From DAISJD01 sp036821645 (lineage in GTDB: Bacteria; Pseudomonadota; Alphaproteobacteria; ATCC43930; CGMCC-115725): a stretch of DNA of 7,778 bases. The notes below the pieces were generated by a model that was not told the origin of the DNA, searched no databases, and was given only the letters and a program-made list of their open reading frames with translations. Positions 1 to 6,107 of the stretch are shown piece by piece; the stretch's first letter is position 1; the number at the start of each line of letters is the position of its first letter. The stretch lies in the NCBI GenBank assembly GCA_036821645.1, contig DAISJD010000137.1, positions 1-7,778 of the forward strand. The letters are read 5' to 3'. A program made the position numbers and the translations under genes.

Positions 1-79
1 TTTTTTTTTTTTCCAAGAAGAAGCCGCCATCCGAGACCCTCTCTGGTCTCGTGGGCTCGGAGATGTTTATAAGAGCCAC
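1..79. other. Illumina P7/Nextera adapter read-through (not genomic)
   Basis: Bases 1-12 are poly-T. Bases 14-37 match the 24-nt P7 oligo at 19 of 24 positions. Bases 38-45 read CCTCTCTG, which is the Nextera N708 i7 index as it appears in the adapter. Bases 46-60 are GTCTCGTGGGCTCGG, an exact match to the Nextera read-2 primer. Bases 61-79 match the 19-bp Tn5 mosaic end at 16 of 19 positions. The order poly-T, P7, index, read-2 primer, mosaic end is the reverse complement of a read that ran through its insert into the adapter and on to the flow-cell linker. Mismatches lie mainly at the outer parts, as expected for low-quality read ends. Genomic sequence begins at about base 80. Confidence 0.97.
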
Positions 80-81
80 CC

Positions 82-348
82 TTGAACGTCTGGAATGAGG
101 GCTGCCTTTCTCTGCCCGAGCATTATGCCGATATCACCCGCCCCGCCGAAATCAAGGTGACATATCTCGATTATCAGGGCGAAAGGCAAGAAATTCATGC
201 AACCGGCCTCTTGGCAACCTGCATCCAGCATGAAATCGACCATCTGAACGGCACGATCTTCGTCGATCACATCACCGCCTTGAAGCGCAACATCATCCTG
301 CGCAAGCTGGTCAAATTGAAGAAGACCCGCGCCGAAGAAACCGCCTGA
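82..348 (+). CDS. def: Peptide deformylase, C-terminal half (5' truncated by contig end)
   Basis: Peptide deformylase removes the formyl group from the initiator methionine of new proteins, using a metal ion held by one Cys and two His. The visible 88 codons carry motif 2, EGCLSLP (visible residues 6-12, ligand Cys8), and motif 3, QHEIDHLNG (His50, catalytic Glu51, His54). The family is about 170 residues long, so roughly the first 80-95 residues, including the GxGLAAxQ motif, are missing. The TTG at 82 is not a true start: the reading frame simply emerges from the adapter sequence ending at 79. The gene is therefore cut by assembly rather than shown to be broken. The tail is basic (KLVKLKKTR), as is common in this family. 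The stop is 1 nt from the fmt start, so the two are co-transcribed. This pairing is functionally coherent, since Fmt adds the formyl group that Def removes. Confidence 0.95.
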   Translation: MNVWNEGCLSLPEHYADITRPAEIKVTYLDYQGERQEIHATGLLATCIQHEIDHLNGTIFVDHITALKRNIILRKLVKLKKTRAEETA

Positions 349-349
349 C

Positions 350-1305
<956 letters not shown>

Positions 1306-1324
<19 letters not shown>

Positions 1325-2082
1325 CCATCGAATATGCCGGCACGGGCCTGCACGGGTGGCAGCGCCAACCCGGCGGTGCCACCGTGCAATCCCATCTCGA
1401 AGACGCGTTTTCACGCCTGACCGGCCGGTTTCACCTGGTGCAAGGGGCCGGTCGCACCGATGCCGGGGTCCATGCCACGGGACAGGTCGCCCATATCGAC
1501 CTGCCGGACGGCTATCGCCCGGAAGAAATCAGGGGGGCGGTGAATTTCCATCTCCGCCCGGCCCTCATCGCGGTATTGGATGTGGCCCTCGCTCCCGAGC
1601 CATTTCATGCGCGTCTCTCGGCCACCCGGCGCAGTTATCTCTATCGGATTATCAACCGCCGCGCGCCCTCGGTCTTGGAAATGGATCGGGTCTGGCATTT
1701 GGGTGTGTCGCTCGACAGCGACGCCATGGCCGAAGGGGCCCGCCATCTCGTCGGGCACCACGATTTCACCAGTTTCCGGGCCAGCCAATGTCAGGCGAAA
1801 TCGCCGGAAAAGACCCTCGAACGCCTGGATGTCACCCGCGTCGGCGACGAAATCCAAATCATCGCCGAGGCGCGCTCTTTTCTGCATCATCAGGTGCGCA
1901 ACATGGTCGGCACCTTGAAAATGGTCGGCACGGGCCAATGGACGCCGGACCAGGTTGCAAGCGCCCTTGCCGCACGCAAACGCAGTGCAGCAGGCCCGAC
2001 AGCACCGCCGGAAGGACTCTATCTGACCGCCGTCGGCTATGACGCGACGAACCCGGACGACGACGATCCGGGGGAAGAGTGA
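1306..2082 (+). CDS. truA: tRNA pseudouridine(38-40) synthase TruA
   Basis: TruA isomerises uridines 38, 39 and 40 in the anticodon arm of many tRNAs to pseudouridine. The product is 258 aa, typical for the family. The conserved opening YKLTIEYAGTGLHGWQRQP is at residues 4-22. The catalytic Asp is Asp52 in GAGRTDAGVHATGQV. Further family motifs are SQCQAKSPEKTL (the SxxCQSKS region) and RSFLHHQVRNMVGTL (the FLHHMVRNIVG motif). The start is GTG, overlapping the fmt stop by 19 nt in another frame, so translation is probably coupled. The last ten residues are very acidic (DDDD and EE), an extension beyond the folded domain with no known role. The stop codon abuts the terminator of the convergent minus-strand operon. 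Confidence 0.97.
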
Positions 2083-2115
2083 AAAAAACGGGGCGGAATG
2101 ATTGCCGATCCCGTT
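2082..2115 (-). terminator. Intrinsic terminator of the minus-strand nucleotidase-dap operon
   Basis: Reading the minus strand immediately after the membrane-protein stop (TAG, 2118-2116), AACGGG (2115-2110) pairs with CCCGTT (2092-2087). An inner CGG/CCG stem (2107-2105 with 2096-2094) is separated from it by a small bulge. A run of T follows (complement of A2082-A2088). In the plus direction the same hairpin has no T-tract, so it should mainly stop the minus-strand transcript. The T-tract side reaches the truA TGA (2080-2082). Confidence 0.85.
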
Positions 2116-2718
2116 CTATATGAGTGCCAGCTGATCCCCCGCCATCTGACCGCCCAACACGGTCAGGGTTTCGATCAAGATGATCAAGATCACCTCGGCA
2201 AAGCCAAGACCCGCCTGGCGATTGATCAGAAATGCCAAAACCGACAGGGTATAAAGCTTGAACAAGGGCAACAGGATCAACAGCCCCGGCACCGCCGTCG
2301 CCAGAAACAACAAGGGCACGAACGCCACCATCCGCACCGCCCGCAGCCAATTATAGGCGGTCATCAGACCGAACCACGCGGCTTCTTTGCCGTAGAGGGA
2401 CAGAAAAAACCGCATGATGAGCGCGAAACCCGACACTTGGATGACTTGACTGATCAGGCGATTGACGATCAGGGCCACGATCGGGGCCTCGGGTCGATCC
2501 TGATATAACATCGTCACCTGCGCCACCTGACCCAGCATGACGATCGGCATCACGGCCAAGATGGCCCCCAAGGATAGAATCACCCCGGCGCGATCGGCCC
2601 GAAACAGATGGACAAACCCTTCGCGAAACCCGAGCAGGGCGATCAAGGCTTGACGGGCCTGAGCAATCTCGACCGCAAGCGGGCGCGTATCGCCGGGGGT
2701 GCGTCCCTCATCGCTCAT
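2116..2718 (-). CDS. Polytopic inner-membrane protein, possibly Yip1-like
   Basis: I do not recognise this 200-aa protein with certainty. It has a hydrophilic N-terminus (residues 1-42) followed by about four or five hydrophobic segments: roughly 44-63, 79-104, 128-150, 152-166 and 172-190. Polar loops include RPEAP near 75, YGKEAAW near 109 and INRQAG near 165. The size and layout resemble small Yip1-type membrane proteins common in Alphaproteobacteria, but this is a resemblance only. There are no catalytic motifs. The start chosen is ATG 2718, where MSDEGR begins. It overlaps, as ATGA, the stop of a short 18-codon ORF that bridges from dapE. An in-frame TTG at 2754 would add 12 residues but is less likely. 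No good Shine-Dalgarno is seen, so translation probably depends on coupling to upstream translation. It is the last gene of the operon and is followed at once by a terminator. Confidence 0.85.
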   Translation of the reverse strand: MSDEGRTPGDTRPLAVEIAQARQALIALLGFREGFVHLFRADRAGVILSLGAILAVMPIVMLGQVAQVTMLYQDRPEAPIVALIVNRLISQVIQVSGFALIMRFFLSLYGKEAAWFGLMTAYNWLRAVRMVAFVPLLFLATAVPGLLILLPLFKLYTLSVLAFLINRQAGLGFAEVILIILIETLTVLGGQMAGDQLALI

Positions 2719-2779
2719 GGCGACACCATGAAACAATCGCTCATCGCGACACAAAAAAAATAGTCTCTCATGGCGACAC
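2714..2779. repeat. Three imperfect tandem copies (26-27 bp) of the dapE-end/next-gene start
   Basis: The 13-mer CTCATGGCGACAC occurs at 2714-2726 and 2767-2779, with a one-mismatch copy CTCATCGCGACAC at 2740-2752. The periods are 26 and 27 bp. On the minus strand each copy reads GTGTCGC-[CG]-ATGAG: the dapE C-terminal codons plus an ATGAG start. The middle copy has a G in place of C before the ATG. An 8-base A run (2753-2760) lies between copies two and three. This looks like local tandem duplication of a stop/start junction followed by divergence. Confidence 0.8.
2715..2771 (-). CDS. Possible 18-codon coupling ORF between dapE and the membrane protein
   Basis: ATG 2771 overlaps the dapE stop as ATGA. 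The frame runs 18 codons (MRDYFFCVAMSDCFMVSP) and stops at TGA 2717-2715, which overlaps the membrane-protein ATG 2718, again as ATGA. Its last residues, VSP, equal the dapE C-terminus because both derive from the same duplicated unit. The peptide itself is unlikely to have a function. Its plausible role is to carry ribosomes from dapE to the next start. The frame is seen in the sequence; translation is inferred. Confidence 0.35.
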   Translation of the reverse strand: MRDYFFCVAMSDCFMVSP

Positions 2780-3925
2780 CGGAAAATAACGATCGAGAAC
2801 GGCGCGATAGATCCGGGTCAGGGTCAGCAGATCGTCGATCCTGACCGCCTCATCGACCTGATGCATCGTACGCCCCACCAATCCGAATTCCGCAACCGGG
2901 GCCACCCGCCGGATGAACCGGGCATCGGACGTGCCGCCCGTGGTGCTGAAGACAGGCCCCTGCCCCGTTTCAGCCTGGATCGCCTCGGCGATGAGATCCG
3001 CCAAATCGGCGGGCGGCGTGATGAAGGATTCACCGGAAACACGCACATCCACGGCAACCTTGCCGCCCCACGCCGCGATCCGCCCACGCAACCACGCCTC
3101 AAGGCTGGCCCCCGTCCAACGATCGTTGAACCTAAGATTAAGGGTCGCCCGCGCCACGGCCGGAATCACGTTGCTGGCCGGATTGCCGACATCGATTGTG
3201 GATACTTGCAAACTCGTCGCACCGAAATGCGCCGTCGGCTCGTCGACCGGGCTTGCGATCAGATCCGCCACGATCAGGGCCAGGCGATGGACCGGATTAT
3301 CCGCCCGTTCGGGATAGGCCACATGCCCCTGCACCCCCGACACTGTCAGGTGGGCAGTCAAACTGCCGCGACGACCGATTTTCACCATATCACCCAGGCG
3401 ATCGGCCGAGGTCGGTTCCCCCACGAGACAGGCATCGATCCGCTCGCCCCGCCCATCCAACCATTCTAGGACCTTGGCCGTCCCGTCGATGCCCGGCCCT
3501 TCCTCGTCCCCGGTGATCAACAGGCTGATCGACCCATCGAAGCCCCCCCCGCGATCGGCCAGAAATCCGGATACCGCCGCCGTAAAGGCGGCCACGGCCC
3601 CCTTCATATCCACGGCCCCTCGGCCGAACAGGAACCCATCGGCCACCACACCGGCAAAAGGATCGTGTCGCCACTGGGCCGCATCGCCCGGCGGCACCAC
3701 ATCGGTATGACCGGCAAAACAAAAATGCCGCCCCCCCGTCCCGATCCGGGCATAGAGATTCTTGACCGGATGCGCCCCCGGTTCGGCAAAGGTGAGCGGC
3801 GTGCAGGTAAAGCCGCGCTCGCCCAAGGTCTGCGCCAGAAGATCAAGGGCCCCCCCATCCGCTGGGGTCACACTCGGACATCGGATCAGGGCCGCCGTCA
3901 AGGCAACGGGATCGATCGGGGTCAT
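2768..3925 (-). CDS. dapE: Succinyl-diaminopimelate desuccinylase
   Basis: DapE hydrolyses N-succinyl-LL-2,6-diaminopimelate to succinate and LL-diaminopimelate in the cytoplasm, for lysine and peptidoglycan. It is a two-zinc M20-family amidohydrolase, 385 aa, close to the usual length. Expected metal and catalytic residues are visible: His73 and Asp75 in AGHTDVVPPGD, bridging Asp106 in GRGAVDMKG, catalytic Glu141 and Glu142 in TGDEEGPGIDGT, Glu170 in LVGEPTS, and His355 in GRTMHQVDE. The dimerisation-domain signature GVQGHVAYPERADNP starts near residue 197, and STTGGTSDARFI precedes the last metal ligand. The start is ATG 3925 (MTPIDPVAL), forming an ATGA overlap with the dapD stop. The frame is open for 96 more codons upstream, but that part is antisense-like shadow of dapD and has no DapE similarity. 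Its stop overlaps the next small ORF as ATGA. Confidence 0.97.
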   Translation of the reverse strand: MTPIDPVALTAALIRCPSVTPADGGALDLLAQTLGERGFTCTPLTFAEPGAHPVKNLYARIGTGGRHFCFAGHTDVVPPGDAAQWRHDPFAGVVADGFLFGRGAVDMKGAVAAFTAAVSGFLADRGGGFDGSISLLITGDEEGPGIDGTAKVLEWLDGRGERIDACLVGEPTSADRLGDMVKIGRRGSLTAHLTVSGVQGHVAYPERADNPVHRLALIVADLIASPVDEPTAHFGATSLQVSTIDVGNPASNVIPAVARATLNLRFNDRWTGASLEAWLRGRIAAWGGKVAVDVRVSGESFITPPADLADLIAEAIQAETGQGPVFSTTGGTSDARFIRRVAPVAEFGLVGRTMHQVDEAVRIDDLLTLTRIYRAVLDRYFPVSP

Positions 3926-4785
3926 GCGCGCAACAACTCGTTGACCGCCGTTTTGGCCCGGGTCTGCGCATCGACCCGTTTCACGATGACCGCACAGGCA
4001 AGCCCCGGTCCCGGCGTACCGTCGGGCAGCGGACGGCCCGGCAGATTGCCCGGCACGACGACCGAATATGCCGGAACCCGACCGATGAAAACCTCGCCGG
4101 TTTGCCGGTCGATGATCCGCGACGTGGCGGAAATGAAGACCCCCATGGCCAACACCGCCCCCTGTTCGACCCTGACACCTTCGACGATCTCGGACCGGGC
4201 CCCGATAAAGCAATCATCTTCGATAATGACCGGATCGGCCTGCAACGGTTCCAACACGCCGCCGATCCCGGCCCCGGCCGAAATATGGCAATTGCGCCCG
4301 ACTTGGGCACAAGAACCGACCGAGGCGAACGTGTCGATCATCGTTCCTGCCCCGACATAGGCCCCGACATTGACGAAAGACGGCATCAGAACCACGTTCG
4401 GCCCGATAAAGGCGGAATAACGCACGATGGCCCCCGGCACGGCCCGAAACCCCGCCTCGGCAAACCGCACCGCATCCCACCCGGCAAATTTCGGCGTCAC
4501 CTTGTCCCACCAAACCGACGCCCCATATCCAGGATCGAGCGGGCCGCCTTCGATGATCCGGGTTTCGGACAGGCGAAACCACAGTAAAACCGCCTTTTTT
4601 GCCCATTGATTAACGTGCCATCCCCCCGCCCCATCCGGTTCGGCCACACGCAAGGTCCCGGCATCCAACAGGCGCAGGGTTTCACGCACGGCATCCGCAG
4701 CATCGCCCGTCGTTTCGGGTGTAATCGCCGCGCGATGCTCGAACGCCGTATCGATCGCCGCCTTCAAGGACCCGTAAACGCTCAT
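3922..4785 (-). CDS. dapD: 2,3,4,5-tetrahydropyridine-2,6-dicarboxylate N-succinyltransferase
   Basis: DapD uses succinyl-CoA to succinylate tetrahydrodipicolinate, committing it to the succinylase branch of diaminopimelate/lysine synthesis. The product is 287 aa, normal for the family. The N-terminal helical domain (about residues 1-100) includes WHVNQWAKKAVLLWFRL. A left-handed beta-helix of hexapeptide repeats follows, with GAYVGAGTMIDTFASVGSCAQVG and GAGIGGVLEPLQADPVIIED, then CFIGARSEIVEGVRVEQGAVLAMGVFI, all family signatures. The start is ATG 4785 (MSVYGSLKAAID). A G-rich stretch ending in AGG lies 4 nt before it. The frame is open 60 codons further upstream, but that stretch overlaps the lipoprotein gene and shows no DapD similarity. 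The gene lies 55 nt after the lipoprotein gene and overlaps dapE by ATGA, so DapD and DapE should be made together. Confidence 0.97.
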   Translation of the reverse strand: MSVYGSLKAAIDTAFEHRAAITPETTGDAADAVRETLRLLDAGTLRVAEPDGAGGWHVNQWAKKAVLLWFRLSETRIIEGGPLDPGYGASVWWDKVTPKFAGWDAVRFAEAGFRAVPGAIVRYSAFIGPNVVLMPSFVNVGAYVGAGTMIDTFASVGSCAQVGRNCHISAGAGIGGVLEPLQADPVIIEDDCFIGARSEIVEGVRVEQGAVLAMGVFISATSRIIDRQTGEVFIGRVPAYSVVVPGNLPGRPLPDGTPGPGLACAVIVKRVDAQTRAKTAVNELLRA

Positions 4786-4840
4786 GACACCTGCCCCCCA
4801 TAAAAAGAAATACCGATACGCACCCAGTGGATGCGGCGCC

Positions 4841-5038
4841 TCACAAACCAACCGACCCCTGCAACCGAATGGGTAACGGTAATAAGTCGCCGATGCATTC
4901 GCCGATCGACCGATCTTTGGGCGGGCGATCGAAACAGAGATCGACACCGTCATGAAACCGCTCAACCGACTCGCATCCCGCCAATCCGAGGATCAGGCCG
5001 AAAAACAGGATTGGGCGCCCATATCTTAGCATACTCAT
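4841..5038 (-). CDS. Small predicted lipoprotein (65 aa)
   Basis: I do not recognise a family. The N-terminus has Arg5 and Arg8, a hydrophobic core (ILFFGLILGLAG) and a classical lipobox LAGC with Cys22, followed by Glu. Lipidation and retention in an outer or inner membrane are therefore likely. The mature part is only 44 residues and contains two more cysteines (Cys35 and Cys48), which could form a disulfide, and charged segments (RPPKDRS, FHDGVD). ATG 5038 is chosen because GGAG (minus strand, 5048-5045) lies 6 nt upstream, inside the last codons of the HAD gene. An upstream in-frame ATG at 5056 lacks this support. The gene starts 1 nt after the HAD stop and lies 55 nt before dapD, so it is inside the operon. 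The signal and lipobox are seen; the function is unknown. Confidence 0.75.
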   Translation of the reverse strand: MSMLRYGRPILFFGLILGLAGCESVERFHDGVDLCFDRPPKDRSIGECIGDLLPLPIRLQGSVGL

Positions 5039-5039
5039 G

Positions 5040-5732
5040 TCATTCTCCGCCCGCATTCCCGGTCCATCGTTCCAGACTGGCCGTCAAGAATGTCACAAGA
5101 TCGTCCGTGCGATGCTGGATATGGGCCGCATCGGCCCCAGCCATTGCCCAATCATGGGAACTCGCAATCCAAATCGTCCCCATACCCAATGCCGCCGCCG
5201 GGGCGAGATTGACGGCCATATCTTCAACCATGACCGCCCTCTGCGGATCGACCCGATGACGATCGATCAGCCGATGATAGCCGTGCGCGTCGGGCTTTGG
5301 GGTGAAATCGGCGGCGACAATGTCGAAGATACCGCAAAACGCCGCTGCGATCCCAAGACGATCCATCACCCGGCGCGCATGAGCCTCAGAGGCATTGGTA
5401 TGAATGAGTTTGCGTCCCGGCAAAGCCGCCAAACAGGCGGCAAGCGCCGGATTGGTCGGCAGCGGTTCCAGATCCACCGCATGGACATAATCCATAAACT
5501 GATGGGGATCGATACCGGCCTCGACCATCAGGCCGCGCAGGGTGGTGCCATATGTGCGAAACAGGCGTTTTTGTAGAGCACGGGCCGCATCGGCGGCGAG
5601 ACCGAAACGATCCGCGATGAATTCAGTCATCCGGGACGAGATTTGCGGAAAAATCGACGCATGCGCCGGATAGAGCGTATTATCCAGATCGAAAATCCAG
5701 ACGTCGATTTCGGCACAATCCACGCTCGACAT
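5040..5732 (-). CDS. HAD-family phosphatase, pyrimidine 5'-nucleotidase-like
   Basis: A haloacid-dehalogenase-type hydrolase of 230 aa. All four HAD motifs are visible: motif I FDLDNTLYP (nucleophile Asp15, acid/base Asp17), motif II LIHTNAS (Thr112), motif III TPKPD (Lys146) and motif IV MVEDMAVNL (Glu170 and Asp171). A helical cap lies between motifs I and II (about residues 25-105). The pattern DLDNTLYP with TNA and KP matches the pyrimidine 5'-nucleotidase group (Sdt1-like), predicted to dephosphorylate UMP/CMP or modified pyrimidine nucleotides. This gene commonly neighbours dapD in Alphaproteobacteria, but a role in lysine synthesis is not established. ATG 5732 (MSSVDCAEIDVW) is chosen because it leaves a short natural lead to motif I. 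The frame is open upstream to 5786, which would add 18 residues of low similarity. It is the first gene of the minus-strand operon, and its stop is 1 nt from the lipoprotein start. Confidence 0.92.
   Translation of the reverse strand: MSSVDCAEIDVWIFDLDNTLYPAHASIFPQISSRMTEFIADRFGLAADAARALQKRLFRTYGTTLRGLMVEAGIDPHQFMDYVHAVDLEPLPTNPALAACLAALPGRKLIHTNASEAHARRVMDRLGIAAAFCGIFDIVAADFTPKPDAHGYHRLIDRHRVDPQRAVMVEDMAVNLAPAAALGMGTIWIASSHDWAMAGADAAHIQHRTDDLVTFLTASLERWTGNAGGE
5045..5048 (-). promoter_or_regulatory. Ribosome binding site of the small lipoprotein gene
   Basis: GGAG on the minus strand, 6 nt before ATG 5038, within the final Gly-Glu codons of the HAD gene. It fixes the start at MSMLRYG and supports the reality of this short gene. 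Confidence 0.65.
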
Positions 5733-5759
5733 GTTTTTACTCGAAAAATCGTGACGGAT

Positions 5760-5774
5760 TGCGATGCAATCGCA
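5760..5774. promoter_or_regulatory. Perfect inverted repeat TGCGAT-GCA-ATCGCA
   Basis: The 6-bp arms are perfect with a 3-bp centre. A second inverted repeat, ATTGC-GAT-GCAAT (5758-5770), overlaps it. It lies 27 bp upstream of the HAD start codon, where an operator or 5'-leader hairpin could act on the whole nucleotidase-dap operon. No known factor is recognised. Confidence 0.35.
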
Positions 5775-5916
5775 TGAATATTGCACAAACTCGGGCCGTT
5801 CATGCCTCTCTCATGCATCCTGCCTTGGCTCACGCCTTGGATCAAATGGAAAAACCCGCTCCAAAACGCATAAGAGCCTGCCAGCCGCAGCCCCTAACCC
5901 AAGGCTTACAGAATTT

Positions 5917-5933
5917 TTAAGAGGCCATTAACC
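5917..5933 (+). promoter_or_regulatory. CtrA-type binding box TTAA-N7-TTAACC
   Basis: The sequence TTAAGAGGCCATTAACC matches the full CtrA consensus TTAA-N7-TTAA, with the second half-site extended to TTAACC. It lies about 175 bp upstream of the DUF2336 GTG and about 185 bp upstream of the divergent HAD start. CtrA is the essential alphaproteobacterial response regulator of cell cycle and, in Rhodospirillales, motility. The match is seen in the sequence; binding and which gene it controls are inferred. Confidence 0.5.
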
Positions 5934-6107
5934 AGGTAACGGGCATGATGACCTACAAATCGCCGACGCGGTCGGTTGCCACTTATCCATCATTCTGCGA
6001 CAACCTCCCTCTTCTTCGCGGCTAAAGCCCGGCCGACAGTAAAATTTTACGGATGGATCCAGCCGATGACTCCCGGTTTGACACTTGCCATGAAAGGCTG
6101 ATGCGCG

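Larger units (their letters stand above)
5733..6107. other. Divergent intergenic regulatory region
   Basis: These 375 bp separate the start of the minus-strand operon from the DUF2336 gene. I find no credible gene: the antisense frame at 5928-6371 is a shadow of DUF2336 and intergenic sequence. The region should hold both promoters, but I cannot assign -35/-10 pairs with confidence. It contains a 15-bp inverted repeat at 5760-5774, a CtrA-type box at 5917-5933 and a small inverted repeat CCGAC-GCG-GTCGG at 5963-5975. Confidence 0.7.

Noticed and set aside
1..79. Inverted-repeat end of a Tn5-like mobile element (mosaic end)
   Set aside because: The mosaic end is part of the Nextera library adapter, as shown by the adjoining index and P7 sequence, and not a native transposon.
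2098..2508. 136-aa plus-strand frame rich in Gln and His
   Set aside because: It is antisense to the membrane-protein gene; its composition is the complement of hydrophobic codons, and it resembles no family.
3926..4213. Open 96-codon upstream extension of the dapE frame
   Set aside because: It lies entirely within dapD in another frame, has no DapE-like sequence, and MTPIDPVAL at 3925 is a natural family start with an ATGA overlap.
4820..4834. Hairpin GCATCC-ACT-GGGTGC (minus strand) between the lipoprotein gene and dapD
   Set aside because: Six pairs including one G-U, and no T-tract directly after it, so it is not a convincing terminator or attenuator.
4786..4965. Open 60-codon upstream extension of the dapD frame
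   Set aside because: It overlaps the lipoprotein gene, is unlike DapD, and MSVYGSLKAAID is the usual family N-terminus with a G-rich ribosome site before it.
5822..5840. Direct repeat GCCTTGG-N5-GCCTTGG in the divergent region
   Set aside because: Only two 7-bp copies; it could be tandem half-sites but is too short to support.
6078..6083. TTGACA resembling a -35 box upstream of DUF2336
   Set aside because: A -10 at normal spacing would fall at 6101-6106 (ATGCGC), which does not match, and it would be too close to the GTG at 6108.
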